Shown in pieces: positions 34,724 through 47,945 of a stretch of 64,000 nucleotides of DNA. The position numbers and the translations under genes were made by a program. This DNA is from Methanosarcina barkeri MS (lineage in GTDB: Archaea > Halobacteriota > Methanosarcinia > Methanosarcinales > Methanosarcinaceae): assembly GCF_000970025.1 (NCBI RefSeq), contig NZ_CP009528.1, positions 829,168 to 893,167 of the forward strand, read 5' to 3'. Numbering within the stretch: the stretch's first letter is position 1; every line of letters begins with the position of its first letter. The notes under the pieces were generated by a model that made no database searches, was not told the DNA's origin, and saw only the letters and a program-made list of their open reading frames with translations.

Positions 34724-35374
34724 ATGACTCGAGAACAATATGTGAAGCAGCTGGATCTACTTAAGGAGTCTGTACTTTCTTTTGGAGAAATGGTAGAGCT
34801 GATTTTCAGAGACTCAATGGCTTCAGTTATAGATCTCGATGTCAAGCTTGCTGAAAAAACACTTGCCCTTGAGCCAGAAATTGATAAACTTGAGGAAGGT
34901 ATTGAGGTCTCGGTTTTTGATCTGCTTGCACTTCAGCAGCCTATGGCCAGTGATCTCCGGTTTGTAGTATCTACTCTGAAGATCACGGCAGATCTGAGGA
35001 GAATTGTGGGATTATCAATAAATATCGCCAAAATCCCAGGAAGAGTAGAGGGCGAACATGTAAAACCACTTATAGATACAAAAAAAATGGCAGATGCCGC
35101 TGCATTTATGCTTGAAAATTCCCTCAAGGCTTTTGAGACTCAGGATGTCAAACTTGCAAGAACAGTAGCACTAAGGGATGAAGAGGTAGATAAACTCTTT
35201 TACGCAGTATGGGTCGAGCTGATTGAAATGATGGCAAAAGATACAAGTATCATTTCGAGAGCTACAAATTTACTTTTCCTGATCCGTTATCTTGAAAGAA
35301 TCGCAGACCACTGCTGCAATATCTGTGAAAGCGTAGTTTACCTCGCTACGGCTGAGAGAGTCAAACTGAACTGA
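34724..35374 (+). CDS. phoU: phosphate transport regulator PhoU
   Basis: 216 residues with the duplicated three-helix PhoU fold; metal-binding acidic motifs EPEIDKLEE and RDEEVDKLFY and the ERIADHCCNICE signature are present. PhoU modulates PstSCAB activity and, in bacteria, the Pho regulon; the archaeal signalling partner is not evident here. ATG 34724 is chosen over GTG 34715, which overlaps the pstB stop; GGGTGA lies just upstream. Confidence 0.92.
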   Translation: MTREQYVKQLDLLKESVLSFGEMVELIFRDSMASVIDLDVKLAEKTLALEPEIDKLEEGIEVSVFDLLALQQPMASDLRFVVSTLKITADLRRIVGLSINIAKIPGRVEGEHVKPLIDTKKMADAAAFMLENSLKAFETQDVKLARTVALRDEEVDKLFYAVWVELIEMMAKDTSIISRATNLLFLIRYLERIADHCCNICESVVYLATAERVKLN

Positions 35375-35646
35375 AAAGGCTTTTTATCTTTTCTTTTTCT
35401 CTCTCATCTCATCTCCATTTTTCCTATCTTTCCTTTTTCGTTCTCATCTCTGTCTCTTTCTCTGATCTCTATTTTTCCTATCTTTCTCCTATCTTTTTTC
35501 CATTTCTATTTTTTTCTTTAGTTCTCTGATGTCGTTTTCACGCTTTAGATGATTTTTTTTCTCTGAATATTTCTTTTTCTCTTCAGACCATTTACTGTTC
35601 TCCTTGATGTCAGGTTTTAAGTACATTTATAAGCATATAGACGCCC
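35375..35646 (+). other. pyrimidine-rich tract and pyrC promoter
   Basis: From 35380 to about 35590 the plus strand is almost entirely C and T, with repeated CTATTTTTCCTATCTTTC-like segments (35412 and 35468 regions). U-rich RNA here could terminate the pst operon at several sites. A TATA-like TTTATAAG at 35626-35633 lies so close to the pyrC ATG that the message would have little or no leader. Confidence 0.45.
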
Positions 35647-37053
35647 ATGCCTGATATTCTTATTAAAAATACAAGGATTTACTACAATAATTCGCTTCAG
35701 TCTGCTGAGATTATTATTGAGGACGGTAAAGTTACTAAAATAGGAAAAGATCTCAGGGTTTCAAGCTCAGACATGATAATTGATGCGGGTGGGGCTCTTA
35801 CCCTGCCTGCCGGGATTGACGTACATGTCCATTTCAGGGAGCCTGGAATGACCTCAAAGGAAAACTGGTATACAGGATCGTGTGCAGCGGCTGCTGGGGG
35901 AGTTACTACTGTCATTGACCAGCCTAATACAGTGCCTCCTACGACAAATAGGCTGGCATTTGAACAAAAACTTAGACTTGCAAGGGGAAAGTCTATTGTC
36001 GATTTTGGAATCAATGGCGGGGTAACAGGCAATATTGAAAAATTAGAAGAACTCTGGAAACTGGGAGTTACTGCTTTTGGGGAAATTTTCATGGCCGAGT
36101 CTACAGGCGGGCTAAATATTAATGAGGAAACCTTTGAAGAAGCGCTTGCCGAAATTAAACGTCTTGATGCACTTGCGACCATACATGCTGAGGACGAGAA
36201 AATGCGTCTTGAGTTTGAAAAACTGTTAAAAGGAGATACTTCTTATGAGTATCACTCAAGGGTACGCCCGAATGCATGTGAGGCTGCTGCTGTTCAAAAA
36301 GCCCTGGAGCTCGTTTCCAAGTTGCAAGTAAGGGCTCATCTTTGCCACATTAGCACGCTTGAAGCTACAGGTATTATTAGAAAGAAAAAATATCTTGCAA
36401 GAAGGGAGAATAAAGAACCCCTTTTCACATGTGAAGTTACTCCTCATCACCTTTTCCTTTCTACACGAGATTGGGAAAGGCTTCGATCTTTTGGAAAAAT
36501 GAATCCTCCTCTTCGGGGAGGCAACAGTATTAAAGCTCTAGTAAATGGAATTAACGATGGGACTATTGATATGGTAGCTTCGGATCATGCCCCGCACCTT
36601 GAATCCGAAAAGGATGTTGATATAAGAGCCGCTCCTTCAGGAGTGCCCGGAGTCGAGACTCTCATGCCTCTTATGCTTGCTGCAGTAAGAAAAAACATCC
36701 TGCCGCTTTCACGTATGATCATGCTGACAAGCTGGAATCCGGCAAAAGCCTTTGGGCTGGATCGCAAATCCAAAGGAAGGCTTGAAGTAGGTTTTGATGC
36801 AGACCTGATTATTGTAAATCCCCGCGAGCTTCGCCCTATAAAGGCCGAGTTCCTACACAGTAAAGCGGGCTGGACTCCCTTTGAAGGTATGGAAGGAGTT
36901 TTTCCTGAATATACTCTCTCTAGGGGTGAAGTGATCTGGATTGAGGAATCTATTAATGCAAAACCTGGGCGGGGTAACTTCCTCGAAGGCAGAGGAGAAC
37001 GGTCTGAAGAGGATGAAGAGGATCTGGAAGAAATTGGCGAAACTCAGGACTGA
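35647..37053 (+). CDS. pyrC: dihydroorotase
   Basis: 468 residues, a class I dihydroorotase that cyclises carbamoyl aspartate in pyrimidine synthesis. The amidohydrolase zinc motif is DVHVHFREPG. GEIFMAES supplies the segment where the bridging residue varies in archaea, and HAEDE, AHLCHIST and ASDHAPH provide further ligands and the catalytic Asp. It ends with an acidic tail (ERSEEDEEDLEEIGE) not needed for catalysis. ATG 35647 is taken because the family begins with this strand. Confidence 0.93.
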   Translation: MPDILIKNTRIYYNNSLQSAEIIIEDGKVTKIGKDLRVSSSDMIIDAGGALTLPAGIDVHVHFREPGMTSKENWYTGSCAAAAGGVTTVIDQPNTVPPTTNRLAFEQKLRLARGKSIVDFGINGGVTGNIEKLEELWKLGVTAFGEIFMAESTGGLNINEETFEEALAEIKRLDALATIHAEDEKMRLEFEKLLKGDTSYEYHSRVRPNACEAAAVQKALELVSKLQVRAHLCHISTLEATGIIRKKKYLARRENKEPLFTCEVTPHHLFLSTRDWERLRSFGKMNPPLRGGNSIKALVNGINDGTIDMVASDHAPHLESEKDVDIRAAPSGVPGVETLMPLMLAAVRKNILPLSRMIMLTSWNPAKAFGLDRKSKGRLEVGFDADLIIVNPRELRPIKAEFLHSKAGWTPFEGMEGVFPEYTLSRGEVIWIEESINAKPGRGNFLEGRGERSEEDEEDLEEIGETQD

Positions 37054-37297
37054 GTCCCCGTCTCAGAATAAACTATGCAGATTTCTAATTGAATGTTTTG
37101 ATTTTCACTATCAAGGTAGCCAATCAAAGTTATAATAAATTATAAGTTTCATCGGTTATTTTGTTGCGGGTATTAAGAAAAAACTTTAGCAAAAGCGGAA
37201 AATTGCAAATCAGTTTTCCAGAAAAGTTGAAATAACATTATAGGCCTTGAAATATTTTTATAATATTCTAAGGCCCTGTGAATCTTATATTCTTCTC

Positions 37298-37846
37298 TTA
37301 ATAAAAGTCAACTGAGCCAAGCTGGGACTGTAGGAGTTCCTGATGCTTTTTTTCCAGGAACTTGTAGACTGCACCATGTGTAGCTCCATCGAGCAGCATT
37401 CTTATAGCTGTCCGAATTATAGTGTTCTGCTCAGGGTGCCCAAGTACGGATACGGTTTTTCCGTAGACTGAGATCTTAACGTTTATCAGGGTTTCTGCAA
37501 GTTCTCTGGTTCTTCCGTTTCTTCCTATTATCCGGCCCTTTATCCGCTGAAGTTCTTTTGGAGTATTAGCAACGTCGGAAAGGTCGATGACCTCAAGCAT
37601 AAGCATCTCATCATCCAGAAGTTCAAGAGCTTTCTCAGGACTGAAACCTCTTCCTATCGCCTTTATAGTTTCGAGAACCCTAAACTCTTTTAGTGGATCT
37701 TCTTCACAGGTAATGTCTACCTTTCCGCTTTCGCTATCGATTTCAAGCTGACATGCAGTCTTGTCCTCGATAAGCTTTTTTGTTTCTCCTTTCGGGCCTA
37801 TTATTACTCCGACTCTTTCTTTGGGGATTTTGACATACTGAGTCAT
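37298..37846 (-). CDS. KH-domain RNA-binding protein (Dim2/Pno1-like)
   Basis: 182 residues with two KH domains; GxxG loops are IGPKGETKKLI and IGRNGRTREL. The archaeal Dim2/Pno1 family acts in small-subunit rRNA maturation and is typically encoded next to Rio1 and aIF1A, as here. It starts one base after the rio1 stop. The rRNA operon lies 2 kb away. Confidence 0.9.
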   Translation of the reverse strand: MTQYVKIPKERVGVIIGPKGETKKLIEDKTACQLEIDSESGKVDITCEEDPLKEFRVLETIKAIGRGFSPEKALELLDDEMLMLEVIDLSDVANTPKELQRIKGRIIGRNGRTRELAETLINVKISVYGKTVSVLGHPEQNTIIRTAIRMLLDGATHGAVYKFLEKKHQELLQSQLGSVDFY

Positions 37847-37847
37847 A

Positions 37848-38630
37848 TTATTCCGCCTGTATTTTTTTAAATAGCTCTTCAGGTTTGTCCTTTATCCCAT
37901 AGCGGCTGAAGAACCTGAGTATATTTTGCACGTCCCTGTAAAGGAACTCCCGGGCATTAGGATGCTCCAGGGTTACGGATTGTCCCATATCAATAAATAT
38001 GGGAGTCAGGTTGTTCGGGTCGATCAGGATATTATATTCGCTTAGATCGGCATGTACAAGGTTTGCTTTTTTATATAGGAGACGCATGTATTCTACGATG
38101 ATATCAAAAATATTCTTTGCTTCCTCGTTTTCAAGATGCGTGTTTTTTAGGAGCGGGTAAGGTGCCTCGTTTTCTCCCATAAATTCCATGATAAGAATAT
38201 TCTTTTCGGTAAGTATGGGCTCCGGAACCCGGACTCCTGCGTTTTTCGCACGTTTCAGGTTCTGAAGTTCCTTGCGTGTCCATGCAAAAATGATATCTCT
38301 TTTATTTTTTCGAATGTTTGTGAAGCGAGGATCCTTCATAATGTAGGCATCCATGGCCTTGAAGGTGCTGCTTGCAATTCTGTATATTTTTACAGCTAGC
38401 TCTTTATCTGGACCTTCGGCATAGAATACGTTTGCTTCCTTTCCAGTACTGATAGCTCCCCCCATTGCTTTTATTACACCCTTGTTGGATAGAGTATAAA
38501 GAATTTTAAGGGTGGGTACATCGAATACGTTTTCTTCTACTTTCAGCCGCTCGGAGTCCTTCTCCCTGGCCCTGGATTTATCTTTAGCGCTATCGATGCG
38601 CCTTATCTTCTTTTCCTGATCCATTCCCAT
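37848..38630 (-). CDS. rio1: Rio1-type serine/threonine kinase
   Basis: 260 residues. The P-loop ISTGKEANVFYA, the Lys of LAVKIYR, the catalytic loop LVHADLSEYNIL and the metal-binding FIDMGQSV define the RIO family. Rio1 acts as an ATPase-kinase in late 40S/30S subunit maturation. It starts at ATG 38630 immediately after the aIF1A stop with a weak GGAT upstream; a second ATG is two codons on. Confidence 0.94.
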   Translation of the reverse strand: MGMDQEKKIRRIDSAKDKSRAREKDSERLKVEENVFDVPTLKILYTLSNKGVIKAMGGAISTGKEANVFYAEGPDKELAVKIYRIASSTFKAMDAYIMKDPRFTNIRKNKRDIIFAWTRKELQNLKRAKNAGVRVPEPILTEKNILIMEFMGENEAPYPLLKNTHLENEEAKNIFDIIVEYMRLLYKKANLVHADLSEYNILIDPNNLTPIFIDMGQSVTLEHPNAREFLYRDVQNILRFFSRYGIKDKPEELFKKIQAE

Positions 38631-38631
38631 A

Positions 38632-38961
38632 TTATCCTTTTAGGTATCCTTTCCTCTCAAGCCAGTCTACCTGCGGCCTTGTATACTTCCAGATCACATC
38701 TGCCTTTTCGTTCTGGAATTCCCATGGCACGACAATAACGACGTCTCCTTCTCTTATCCAGGTTTTTTTCTTCATTGAACCTGGAATCCTTCCCATGCGA
38801 ACGACCCCATCCATGCAACGGAGTCTCAGCCGGTTTGCACCCAGTAGACTCTCAACGGTTGCCAGGATCTCGTTATTCTCCCTGCGCGGTGTGCGTACTC
38901 TTGTAACGGTTTCTCCCGTTACGGGCTTGGCTTTGGATGTAGGTTTCTTTAAGTCTGCCAG
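38632..38961 (-). CDS. eif1A: translation initiation factor aIF1A, apparent CTG start
   Basis: 109 residues if translation starts at CTG 38961-38959. The OB fold is clear: [53 protein letters not shown] and the C-terminal [10 protein letters not shown]. aIF1A occupies the ribosomal A site during initiation. The first ATG (38814) would delete the first half of the OB fold, so translation must start upstream. That frame contains no ATG, GTG or TTG before a TGA; CTG followed by [12 protein letters not shown] lies six bases after GAGGT. First gene of aIF1A-rio1-KH. Confidence 0.88.
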   Translation of the reverse strand: MADLKKPTSKAKPVTGETVTRVRTPRRENNEILATVESLLGANRLRLRCMDGVVRMGRIPGSMKKKTWIREGDVVIVVPWEFQNEKADVIWKYTRPQVDWLERKGYLKG

Positions 38962-39206
38962 TTTGATACCTCATTATGTGTAGTTCATATTATAGTTATA
39001 TTTTCTATTTTTTATTTTTATACACTTAAATCCCTTATATATCATTTTTTCGAGTTTTAAGGCTATTTGTCTTGCAGCTTTCAACTTTCTGCTAATATTT
39101 TAATGCTGCGCTTTTCTATTCTCTTATTTCTCTCCTCCTATTATTATTTTTTTCCAAGTAATTGGGCAGGCGACAGGTATATATATCGGATATTCCTTTG
39201 TATGTT

Positions 39207-39254
39207 CCACGCGCAAAACAAGCGTGGATTGCTCTTGAATTTGTAATTCAAGAG
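39207..39254 (+). other. two adjacent stem-loops upstream of the rRNA promoter
   Basis: CCACGC/GCGTGG (39207-39212, 39222-39227) and a perfect 10-bp stem CTCTTGAATT/AATTCAAGAG with a 3-base loop (39232-39241, 39245-39254). A TATA-like GGTATATATATC lies near 39177-39186, suitably placed to start an RNA with these hairpins. It could be a small RNA or an upstream rRNA leader; I cannot name it. Confidence 0.45.
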
Positions 39255-39332
39255 TGAAAATCAGGAATTTTACAAAACAGATTTCCATTATTTATTTAAT
39301 TTGTTTTTCTCAAATATTCCTGGACAAAAAGC

Positions 39333-39340
39333 TTTATATA
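39333..39340 (+). promoter_or_regulatory. TATA box of the rRNA operon (P1)
   Basis: TTTATATA preceded by AAAAAGC, a good archaeal BRE-TATA combination, about 360 bases before 16S. Transcription would start near 39360. Confidence 0.55.
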
Positions 39341-39450
39341 TTAAAACTGATGTATATGTGTTCCCTGATTCAGCATGAATTTATTGTGCTGGACGGTTTT
39401 TCTCATAGTCATCTAGTCAAGGTTTTTCCTGGTTTAAAAGGAAATAAATA

Positions 39451-39460
39451 CCTTTAAATA
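39451..39460 (+). promoter_or_regulatory. second TATA box of the rRNA operon (P2)
   Basis: CCTTTAAATA behind GAAATAAATA, giving a start near 39480 and a leader of about 215 bases. Tandem rRNA promoters are plausible. Confidence 0.4.
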
Positions 39461-39694
39461 CTATGAACACATAACTATAATTTCCTGCATCATTAATGCA
39501 GCAATTACAATTCATTAATAATGGAGTCAGGAGTTTTTTCCTGTCTGACGAGGATTTTGTCGGTTCGGTTAATTCTGGGCGGTGAGAGTTTTTCATAACA
39601 TATCATCGCGAAACGAAAATAACTGAATTGATAGTTGTTAGTGCAAGTTTCTGCGACCAAGACCTTTAATTTTAAAGTGTGCGATACATTAACA

Positions 39695-41172
<1,478 letters not shown>

Positions 41173-41393
41173 AAGCAAAAAAACTCACCACCCAGATGCC
41201 GATAAACCGAACAAAATCCTCACCATTAAAATCATCGATCATAATCTAATGATCAACTCAAACTCATCAAATGCACCCGGAAAGTAAATTTTCGGGGAAG
41301 GACGGATTGCCTGCGTTGACACGCAGGTACATGAAGTCATGTATAAGTGCTGTATACTGGACGCTTTCTGGACCTGGTTAGGATACACAGGAA
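41173..41393 (+). other. 16S-23S internal transcribed spacer without tRNA
   Basis: About 220 bases with no tRNA cloverleaf; many euryarchaeal operons carry tRNA-Ala here. It holds hairpins such as GCCTGCGT/ACGCAGGT (about 41308-41325), likely part of the processing stem around 23S. Confidence 0.6.
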
Positions 41394-44285
<2,892 letters not shown>

Positions 44286-44354
44286 TAATCCGGTCCAGGC
44301 GAAATTCAGTATGCAGCACTGTACATGACTTCTTTTCACAATCCCATTTATAGG

Positions 44355-44484
44355 TCGAGTTTGGCGGCCACAGCGGCAGTGTAACTCCTGTACCCATCCC
44401 GAACACAGTAGATAAGCCTGCCCGCGTTCCTTACTGTACTGAAGTGTGCGAGCCTTCGGGAACTCTGGATCGCTGCCATACTCA
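44355..44484 (+). rRNA. rrf: 5S ribosomal RNA
   Basis: Terminal helix arms GAGTTTGGCGGC and GCTGCCATACTC bracket the conserved CCCATCCCGAACAC loop. About 128 bases, 70 bases downstream of 23S. The boundaries are approximate. Confidence 0.92.
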
Positions 44485-45108
44485 CCTTATAATACTTTAC
44501 TTTCCATAATCTCTTTTTGAACCACTTTTCATAATGATTTTATGTCTTTTCAGTGCCAATTTTACGTTAATAGTTTTAACGTTAATAGTTCTGTTTTGTT
44601 CTCTCTTTTTACTTTTTGGGCTCTTCGCTATTTCGAGTGGGTAACTCGCATTTAGCCTATAAGTATTGAAGTAGCATATCTCATATATGAATACAGTTTT
44701 TTTGAAAATCACATTCATATTTGATGTTTTTATATTTGATCGGGATACTTTCTAACTAACCAATTATTTTCAGCCCATGCAAAACAACGAAGAACCACTT
44801 CTTATTATTTTTTCCTTCTCTTCTTCCTGGTATTTTTTTCCTTCTCTTCTTTCATGGTTGGTAACCGGGTGTTTTGTGCAACGGGAGAATATGAGAAGGT
44901 AAACGGAGATCTAATTAAAGAATTTAATATCTTCAAAGTTGAGACGGAAGAATCATGGATACTCATCAAAAAAGACACCTTAAGCATATCTTGACTTACA
45001 AAAAAGAAATGGTTATTAAAGAATTACTAAATTAGAGATATTACTTAATTAGAGACTGTAAAAATGTCTAAATTAAAAACTCTAAAAATGTCAACTGATT
45101 AATAGGGA
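44485..45108. other. post-rRNA spacer
   Basis: T-rich stretches after 5S (44487-44560) are probable terminators. A 15-base direct repeat ACGTTAATAGTTTTA/ACGTTAATAGTTCTG lies near 44565-44595. A repeated CCTTCTCTTCTT motif lies near 44815-44850. The short ORFs here have no coding character. Confidence 0.45.
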
Positions 45109-45325
45109 CTCATTAAGGACTCAGTACCAAAATCTAGTGATGAATGTAAAATTCAAAATCACTAAATTTTGTAATTGGTCACAATCCTTGTGATACAACT
45201 TTGTGGTTGAGGTCTTTAGATCTCGAATATTGATTTTAATGAAAGCCAGATTTTTCTTGCTAATTCAGATTTTCAATCAAAAAAATACAAAAATCACTGG
45301 ATTTTGGACCAGAGTCCTCATTAAG
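45109..45325. mobile_element. MITE-like element with imperfect terminal inverted repeats
   Basis: The left end 45109-45141 (AGGACTCAGTACCAAAATCT core) and right end 45293-45325 (AGATTTTGGACC-type complement, GGATTTTGGACCAGAGTCCT) are imperfect inverted repeats of about 31-33 bases with about 25 matches. The 217-base body is AT-rich and non-coding. Size and structure fit a miniature inverted-repeat transposable element; no clear target duplication was found. Confidence 0.55.
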
Positions 45326-45345
45326 CAGAATAAAATAAAAAAGAA

Positions 45346-45390
45346 TTTACCATTTTGGATTTAATTCGCAATTAAATCCAAAATGGTAAA
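45346..45390 (-). terminator. perfect 21-bp hairpin, probable terminator
   Basis: Arms 45346-45366 and 45370-45390 are perfectly complementary (21 bp) around a CGC loop. The hairpin starts four bases after the stop of the small minus-strand gene, so it probably ends or stabilises that transcript. AT-rich stem with T-rich flank on the minus strand. Confidence 0.65.
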
Positions 45391-45393
45391 TTA

Positions 45394-45591
45394 TCAAAGT
45401 TTAAGAGAGGGCCTGAATACCTCAGAGCAATATTTGTCGAAGATTTGATCTTCAACCTGCTCAAATAATTTTTTGTAATCTTTTGATTTAGGATTGTGCT
45501 TGCTCATAGTTTTCTTGACTTCAGCATTCATCTTATCAAGAGTTTTCTGGTCGAAACCTTCCGTGTTCTCCATAGTAAACATAAAAATCAT
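45394..45591 (-). CDS. small charged protein of unknown function
   Basis: 65 residues (59 from the second candidate start, ATG 45573, MENTEGF). Hydrophilic and helical in character: FDQKTLDKMNAEVKKTMSKH and YKKLFEQVEDQIFDKYCSEV. I recognise no family. Support for a real gene: coding-like composition, a TATA-like CTTAAAAATG about 35 bases upstream on the minus strand suggesting a leaderless or short-leader message, and a strong hairpin directly after the stop. Confidence 0.6.
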   Translation of the reverse strand: MIFMFTMENTEGFDQKTLDKMNAEVKKTMSKHNPKSKDYKKLFEQVEDQIFDKYCSEVFRPSLKL

Positions 45592-46252
45592 ACTCTGAAA
45601 CTGCCTTATTTAGGCACTACATTTTTAAGTCGTTAGTCTGCTGTATTACCGACATAATATTTGTTGCTGTCAATTTAATACTTAATACAAATATTCTATA
45701 TATAAATATATTAGTCAGGCAATTTACTCAACATCATTGATAGATTTTCAAACAGTTTGAAAATACGTTTCATTCAATAATTATAAGTTTTATATTATTT
45801 ATCTAATATATTAGCTTTCTCTTTTAGATCAGACCTTCATGTGTACTATATAGAAACACAACCTCAAAATTCCAATATTAGAATCTTTAGAAAGCCTGTT
45901 ATATGTTATTAATTACACAACCGTTAGTTCAAACACATTTCAAATAACAAATAACCTATTTGGCTACTCATATAAATATTTTACACTTATATGATGTTCC
46001 ACAGGACTTATACATTGTTACATTGAATATCTGAATATATAACAATTACCTGAATCCTGAAAAGAAACCTAACAGATATTACCCCAGGAATAGCTTAAAG
46101 ACAGGGTTTTTAGAAGACCGTTCTCAGCTTTAAGAAGAGGGCAAGCCTTTCGCAGTCGACTATTTTGCCTGGTTTATGGGGTTAATTTTATTAGCTCTTC
46201 GGAGTACTATAGTAATATAGAGGCATAGAAAAGTATTCGAGTTGATTACAAA
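45592..46252. other. AT-rich spacer with possible leader RNA
   Basis: No ORF. A TATA-like GAATATATAAC near 46034 precedes about 190 bases of less AT-rich sequence before the AAA ATPase. This stretch includes CTTAAAG/CTTTAAG arms (46093-46099 and about 46127-46133), so the AAA gene may have a structured leader. Not a recognised RNA family. Confidence 0.35.
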
Positions 46253-47371
46253 GTGCGACCAGTCTCACAAAGAGTGAACGCGAAAAAGACTCATGAAAAT
46301 AATACCGAGTTTGGGAGATCTACCTCTGAGCTTCTTATCCTGAAGCCTGAAGGTTATCCGTTAAGCGGCATGATGGATGAGTATCCTGTTATTGAAAATC
46401 GGGATGTTTTTGAATTCTATGCCCGGGAACAGTGGAACGGATATGTTGCTCGTAAGGGAGATTATCTCTTTGACCGGCGGATGTTCCCGGATTTTGCTTA
46501 CCGCATCATAGATGTGGAACCTGCAGACTCCATAATAGGAAGTTCAACCTCAATTATTGTAACTGAAGAGGAAAATGGGCTTCCTTCCTCGGCAGAAATA
46601 AAGAGTAGCGTTAAATTTGAAGACGTAATCGGGCAGGAACTTGCAAAGCAAAAGTGCAGGCTGATCGAACGCTTTCTTGAAGAGCCCGAACGCTTTGGGA
46701 AATGGGCGCCAAGAAATATTCTCTTCTTCGGGCCTTCTGGTACTGGAAAGACCATGCTTGCAAAGGCTCTTGCAAACAAAACTGATGTTCCCATCATTCC
46801 TGTTAAAGCTACACAGCTTATAGGAGAATATGTGGGAGAGGGAGCTCGCCAGATCCATCAGCTCTATGACCGAGCAGAAGAAATGGCTCCCTGTATAATT
46901 TTTATTGACGAGCTCGATGCCATAGCCCTGGATCGAAAATTCCAGGAGTTGAGAGGAGATGTAAGCGAAATTGTAAATGCTCTTCTGACCGAAATGGATG
47001 GCATAGTGGAACGTGATGGAGTATGTACTATTTGCTCCACCAACAGGATCTATTCTCTGGACTCAGCTATAAGAAGCAGGTTCGAAGAAGAAATTGAGTT
47101 CGTCCTTCCTGGAGAAGAAGAAATTGTCGAGATATTCGAATCAAATGTAAAGACTTTTCCTTTGCAGGTAGAGGACTGTAATTTCCGGACACTTGCAAAG
47201 AAAGCAAATGGACTTTCGGGCAGAGACATTGTTGAAAAGGTTTTAAAAAATGCTCTTCACCAGGTAATTATAGAAGACCGTGAAATAGTAACAAATCAGG
47301 ATTTTGAAAATGCGCTTGCAAAACTTGGCAGGAAAGATTCACCTCAGGGGCCTTCTGAGCTTTATGTTTGA
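46253..47371 (+). CDS. AAA ATPase, single-domain Cdc48/PAN-like
   Basis: 372 residues from GTG 46253. The N-terminal about 120 residues are unique to the protein (YPVIENRDVFEFYAREQWNG). A single AAA domain follows, with FEDVIGQELAKQKCR, Walker A GPSGTGKT, pore-loop-like LIGEYVGEGAR, Walker B IIFIDELDAIALDR, sensor CSTNRIYSLD and arginine finger AIRSRFEEEIEF. Such single AAA proteins unfold or remodel substrates; the target is unknown. A Shine-Dalgarno sequence is not obvious before GTG. Confidence 0.82.
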   Translation: MRPVSQRVNAKKTHENNTEFGRSTSELLILKPEGYPLSGMMDEYPVIENRDVFEFYAREQWNGYVARKGDYLFDRRMFPDFAYRIIDVEPADSIIGSSTSIIVTEEENGLPSSAEIKSSVKFEDVIGQELAKQKCRLIERFLEEPERFGKWAPRNILFFGPSGTGKTMLAKALANKTDVPIIPVKATQLIGEYVGEGARQIHQLYDRAEEMAPCIIFIDELDAIALDRKFQELRGDVSEIVNALLTEMDGIVERDGVCTICSTNRIYSLDSAIRSRFEEEIEFVLPGEEEIVEIFESNVKTFPLQVEDCNFRTLAKKANGLSGRDIVEKVLKNALHQVIIEDREIVTNQDFENALAKLGRKDSPQGPSELYV

Positions 47372-47684
47372 TATGGAGAGGTTACATTACTGCTAAACTA
47401 TGAAATTTTAAGGTACTTTAAAATAAGTACCTACATTTTGATTGTCAAATTTTAAAAATAATCTTTAGTGTATAGCGTTTTTTAGATTATCAATGCTTTA
47501 CCTACTTCAGCATAATTATTTTACTTGCTTCGATTTAATGCTTTTACCTGCTTCAGTCTAACGTTTTTACATACTTCTCTTTACCTGAAACAGGAATAAT
47601 TTTATGTATAAAAATCGTGTTTTCTAACAGGAACGAGTCTAAAACTCTTAACCAGATATGAAATAAAAATTAAAAGGGATCCCT
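47372..47684. repeat. spacer with degenerate TTTACCT-CTTCAG repeats
   Basis: Three to four degenerate copies of a ~26-base unit (TTTACCTACTTCAG, TTTACTTGCTTCGA, TTTACCTGCTTCAG, TTTACATACTTCTC) lie at 47496-47580. Otherwise no feature is seen apart from an AT-rich promoter-like stretch before the next gene. Confidence 0.4.
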
Positions 47685-47945
47685 ATGAATGAGATACGTG
47701 AAGTCGATCGGTTTGAGTGTAAAGTTGTAAATGTAATTAAAAATCTTATGTGGAAAGGTATAACAATAGAAGAAAATTCCACAAAAGGCAGAGTATACTT
47801 CGGAAGAGTGAATGGTGAACTCAATATTAGTCCCGGAGACTCTCTTTATTTAGGTATCAAGCCTATCTATGAAGTTGAAGACAAAACCATGCAGGTCACA
47901 CTTTACGATGCTGAAAACAAAAAACTGGATTGGACTCTCGTCTGA
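47685..47945 (+). CDS. small protein of unknown function
   Basis: 86 residues, mixed beta character: FECKVVNVIKNLMWKGITIE, GRVYFGRVNGELNISPGDSLYL. ATG 47685 has GGGATCCCT just upstream. I do not recognise a family; the pattern suggests a small beta-barrel. A strong hairpin follows at 48024-48060. Confidence 0.65.
   Translation: MNEIREVDRFECKVVNVIKNLMWKGITIEENSTKGRVYFGRVNGELNISPGDSLYLGIKPIYEVEDKTMQVTLYDAENKKLDWTLV

Larger units (their letters stand above)
38962..39694 (+). other. rRNA promoter and leader region
   Basis: Divergent spacer between aIF1A and 16S rRNA. It contains two adjacent stem-loops (39207-39254), strong TATA boxes at 39333-39340 and 39453-39460, and the pre-16S leader. No ORF is convincing. 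Confidence 0.6.

Noticed and set aside
41173..41393. tRNA gene in the rRNA spacer
   Set aside because: No acceptor, TTCG-arm or anticodon-arm pattern could be found.
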